Of a DNA stretch of 8,557 nucleotides, positions 6,686 through 8,557 are shown piece after piece. A program made the position numbers and the translations under genes. Position 1 is the first letter of the stretch, and the number at the start of each line of letters is the position of its first letter. The notes under the pieces are model-generated. The model saw nothing but the letters and a program-made list of their open reading frames with translations, ran no database searches and was not told the origin of the DNA. The stretch comes from JACPSX01 sp035288405 [NCBI: bacterium] (lineage in GTDB: Bacteria > JACPSX01): positions 1 to 8,557 of the forward strand of contig DATEAK010000046.1 in assembly GCA_035288405.1 (NCBI GenBank). Reading direction: 5' to 3'.

Positions 6686-7186
6686 ATGGGTCATCGGTTT
6701 GTGGTCGACATGACCCTGGGCAAGCTGGCCCGTTGGCTTAGGATCCTCGGATTTGACACTCTTCTTATCCGGGAAGGAACGGTTGGAAGCATTCCCGAAC
6801 AAGAGGGCCGGCTTTTCTTAAGCCGAAATCGTGTGCTACTTCACCGTGCCGGCGGTCAATCCCATCTGCTCTTGCGTTCTCATCGAGTTACCGAGCAGTT
6901 ACGAGAACTTTTCAGCGCACTGCAAATCACACCCAATGACCTGAATGGAGCCCCACGCTGTTCCTTGTGCAATATGGAGCTTGTCCAGATGGAGCGCTGC
7001 GCCGTAGGCATTCTAGTACCCAAGTACGTGGCCAGCCATGCTCCTCGCTTTGGGCGCTGTCCCCACTGCACACGAATCTACTGGCCCGGAACTCACCGGC
7101 AACGAATGACCATCCTCATGAAGCAAGTTTTTCCTCCTGGGAAACTGCAAAATGATCAACCCTCCTTCCTGCACTGTGGTTCTTGA
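6686..7186 (+). CDS. Mut7-C (PIN-like) protein with zinc ribbon, active-site acids partly lost
   Basis: Mut7-C proteins combine a PIN-like RNase fold with a C-terminal zinc ribbon; their bacterial role is poorly known. This 166-residue copy matches the family with RFVVDMTLGKLARWLRILGFDTL (4-26), GRLFLSRNRVLL (41-52), the two pairs C92/C95 and C125/C128, and the closing RIYWPGTHRQRM (130-141). The first aspartate (D8) is kept. The usual LTRDRGLL motif reads LSRNRVLL, with N48 replacing the aspartate, and the segment between FDTL and EGR, normally holding further acidic residues, is short and lacks them (REGTVGSIPEQ). Nuclease activity is therefore doubtful. The ATG at 6686 is chosen over an upstream TTG at 6650 because conservation begins there and a G run precedes it by nine bases. 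It is divergent from hrcA and followed by the prkA leader. Confidence 0.85.
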   Translation: MGHRFVVDMTLGKLARWLRILGFDTLLIREGTVGSIPEQEGRLFLSRNRVLLHRAGGQSHLLLRSHRVTEQLRELFSALQITPNDLNGAPRCSLCNMELVQMERCAVGILVPKYVASHAPRFGRCPHCTRIYWPGTHRQRMTILMKQVFPPGKLQNDQPSFLHCGS

Positions 7187-7195
7187 CAAATCCCC

Positions 7196-7207
7196 GTCAA
7201 ATTTGAC
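7196..7207. promoter_or_regulatory. 12-bp perfect palindrome, candidate regulator-binding site
   Basis: GTCAAATTTGAC is a perfect palindrome starting 9 bp after the Mut7-C stop. A third TTGAC half-site lies at 7183-7187, pairing with GTCAA at 7196-7200. The palindrome ends 113 bp upstream of a sigma54-type element, a usual distance for an activator site. It also overlaps a possible sigma70 -35, so it could instead be an operator. The TTGAC/GTCAA pair overlaps the stop codon and has no good T run, so a terminator is less likely. Confidence 0.35.
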
Positions 7208-7231
7208 CTTCTGCCCATCTTTGCTTATCCT
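7203..7231 (+). promoter_or_regulatory. Alternative sigma70-type promoter candidate for prkA
   Basis: TTGACC (7203-7208) and TATCCT (7226-7231) are 17 bp apart; the -35 has five and the -10 four consensus matches. It overlaps the 12-bp palindrome. It would give a leader of about 280 bases before prkA. Confidence 0.3.
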
Positions 7232-7319
7232 CGTAATCTCCCAGTGGAACAGTGATTATTTGGGCCTTTTAAAAACAAGCAATTATCCTGTCACTTGGGA
7301 GGCAATGTGAACCACAAAA

Positions 7320-7335
7320 CGGCACGGCCGTTGCA
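7320..7335 (+). promoter_or_regulatory. Sigma54 (RpoN) -24/-12 promoter element upstream of prkA
   Basis: The site reads CGGCACG-GCCG-TTGCA against the consensus TGGCACG-N4-TTGCA, with a single mismatch at the first base. The invariant GG (7321-7322) and GC (7333-7334) are exactly spaced. Transcription would begin near 7346, leaving a leader of about 175 bases before prkA. The E. coli PrkA homologue yeaG belongs to the NtrC/sigma54 nitrogen-starvation regulon, which makes the placement sensible. Confidence 0.65.
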
Positions 7336-7413
7336 TATGAGGAGGAGAAGTGGTAACTGTAAGTCTTTCCAACGGTTCCGTAGGCTATCTCGGAACGCAG
7401 GGAGGTTTGAGCC

Positions 7414-7518
7414 ATGCACAAAATTGCCTGGAAAATGTTCAGCGCATACGTTATAGCTTATAAATCGCCAATGAGCACAGAAGCAATGATTTTGACGAAT
7501 CGAGCTTGGAGGAGCTAA
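7414..7518 (+). CDS. Possible 34-residue small protein or leader peptide upstream of prkA
   Basis: An ATG at 7414 has GGAGG (7401-7405) eight bases upstream, an ideal ribosome binding site. The frame runs 34 codons to a TAA at 7516-7518, two bases before the prkA ATG, and contains the prkA ribosome binding site, so coupling is possible. The product starts [16 protein letters not shown] and ends NRAWRS; it is slightly basic with a short hydrophobic stretch and matches no family I know. It lies downstream of the predicted sigma54 start. Chance is a real alternative for so short a frame. Confidence 0.35.
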   Translation: MHKIAWKMFSAYVIAYKSPMSTEAMILTNRAWRS

Positions 7519-7520
7519 GG

Positions 7521-8557
7521 ATGGCCCAACAGGTTACCAGCGCGGGATTACTTTCCACTCTCAGGGATGTGGCTGCCGCTGAGAACGATAACTTTCAGGG
7601 GCTCCATTGGGAAGGCAGCTTTGAGGAATACCTGGAAATCGTACGGATCAATCCCAAGGTAACTCGAACGGCCTTTCAGCGCATCTACGACATGATCATT
7701 TCCCACAGCCTCGAGGAGTATCAGGAGAACAAAGAAAAGATCGTCCACTACAAATTCTTTGACGACGAGAGATACAAAGGGCGGGATGCGATCTACGGTC
7801 TTGAGCGGCCTCTCATGCGGCTGGTCAACGTGTTCAAGTCTGCCGCCCATCACTATGGTACGGAGCGCCGCGTCCTTCTCCTTCACGGTCCGGTTGGAAG
7901 CGCCAAGAGCACGATCGCCCGCTTGCTCAAGAAAGGGTTGCAGGACTACTCGAGGACCCCGGAGGGCACCCTTTACACGTACGGCTGGGAACATTCAGTC
8001 GTTGAGGATCACCAGGAGAAAAGCTTCATTCGAGAGTTTTACGATTGCCCCATGCATGAGGAACCCCTGCACCTGATTCCCGTCGAATTTCGCGACCGGC
8101 TGATTCAGGAACTCTTCAACAAGGACAAACCTGAGGAAGAGTCGGTGACCATCGAAGGGGACTTGTGCCCCTACTGCCGCTACATCTTCCAGGGATTACT
8201 GCGCCGCCATGGAGGGGATTGGACCAAGATTCTGAATCATGTGCGCGCCCGGCGTCTCCTTCTCTCTGAGAAAGACCGCGTCGGCGTCGGGACGTTCCAA
8301 CCGAAGGATGAGAAAAACCAGGACTCCACCGAGCTTACGGGGGACATCAATTACCGGAAGATTGCCATCTACGGTTCCGATTCGGATCCACGGGCCTTTA
8401 ACTTCGACGGTGAATTCAACATCGCCAACCGCGGCTTGATCGAGTTCATCGAGGTCCTGAAACTCGATGTCGCGTTCCTTTATGATCTCCTGGGAGCCTC
8501 GCAAGAGCACATGATCAAGCCCAAGAAATTTGCCCAGACGGACATCGACGAGGTGAT
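7521..8557 (+). CDS. prkA: PrkA-family serine protein kinase, N-terminal half (3' end outside the window)
   Basis: PrkA/YeaG proteins are AAA+-like serine kinases linked to starvation, stationary phase and, in Bacillus, sporulation. The frame is open to the window edge with 345 residues visible; the family usually has ~640-690. Seen are the conserved early region [13 protein letters not shown] (29-41), the P-loop GPVGSAKST (123-131), YTYGWEH (152-158), a CPYC pair (216-219) that could bind metal, and [21 protein letters not shown] (293-313), typical of the family. The ATG at 7521 has GGAGGA (7508-7513) seven bases upstream and gives the expected N-terminus. In many proteobacteria a DUF444 protein (YeaH) and SpoVR follow, which would lie beyond this window. 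Expression is probably driven by the sigma54 element at 7320-7335. Confidence 0.95.
   Translation, partial: MAQQVTSAGLLSTLRDVAAAENDNFQGLHWEGSFEEYLEIVRINPKVTRTAFQRIYDMIISHSLEEYQENKEKIVHYKFFDDERYKGRDAIYGLERPLMRLVNVFKSAAHHYGTERRVLLLHGPVGSAKSTIARLLKKGLQDYSRTPEGTLYTYGWEHSVVEDHQEKSFIREFYDCPMHEEPLHLIPVEFRDRLIQELFNKDKPEEESVTIEGDLCPYCRYIFQGLLRRHGGDWTKILNHVRARRLLLSEKDRVGVGTFQPKDEKNQDSTELTGDINYRKIAIYGSDSDPRAFNFDGEFNIANRGLIEFIEVLKLDVAFLYDLLGASQEHMIKPKKFAQTDIDEV

Noticed and set aside
7307-7456. A 49-codon arginine-rich GTG frame, and an ATG-TGA start-stop at 7305, after GGGAGG
   Set aside because: It runs through the sigma54 element, the ribosome binding site is only four bases away, and it overlaps the other leader frames; likely chance.
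7350-7463. A 37-codon GTG frame preceded by GGAGGAG in the prkA leader
   Set aside because: The predicted sigma54 start (about 7346) would leave its ribosome binding site outside the transcript, and it overlaps the better small frame at 7414.

Overview
The window is ordinary bacterial chromosome, GC-moderate and densely coded, with no mobile element, CRISPR array, tRNA or rRNA that I can see. The gene set is an iron-transport pair with a cysteine-rich FeoA, a CIRCE-controlled hrcA-grpE-dnaJ cluster, a Mut7-C/zinc-ribbon protein and a PrkA kinase. It fits an anaerobic deltaproteobacterium-like lineage (Desulfobacterota or a neighbour). That placement is inferred from gene content and protein style only and is tentative.

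Layout, left to right. (1) Positions 1-1765, + strand: the C-terminal two-thirds of the ferrous iron transporter FeoB, cut by the window edge, followed one base later by a FeoA-domain protein with an eight-cysteine N-terminal module. A hairpin right at the stop codon probably ends this operon. (2) Positions 1766-2123: a gene-free stretch with two near-identical 18-bp repeats about 175 bp apart, several short stem-loops, and a good sigma70-type promoter for the next gene. (3) Positions 2124-3317, + strand: anmK (anhydro-N-acetylmuramic acid kinase, cell-wall recycling). (4) Positions 3418-6485, - strand: hrcA, grpE and dnaJ in that order of transcription, with dnaK absent from the cluster. A sigma70-type promoter plus a CIRCE operator sits upstream of hrcA, so HrcA is expected to repress its own operon. 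(5) Positions 6686-7186, + strand and divergent from hrcA: a Mut7-C protein whose PIN-type acidic residues are partly missing. (6) Positions 7187-8557, + strand: a 334-bp leader, then prkA, cut at the right edge. The leader holds a sigma54-type -24/-12 element, a 12-bp palindrome 113 bp upstream of it, and a possible 34-codon small gene ending 2 bp before prkA.

Working together: feoB/feoA serve Fe(II) uptake. HrcA, GrpE and DnaJ are the regulator, nucleotide-exchange factor and J-domain co-chaperone of the Hsp70 system, and their DnaK partner must be encoded elsewhere. PrkA kinases act in starvation or stationary-phase physiology, and a sigma54 promoter would agree with the nitrogen-starvation control known for the E. 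coli homologue yeaG. I do not see a clear new multi-gene system. The best leads are the degenerate Mut7-C protein, the prkA leader, the missing dnaK and the repeat-bearing intergenic region.
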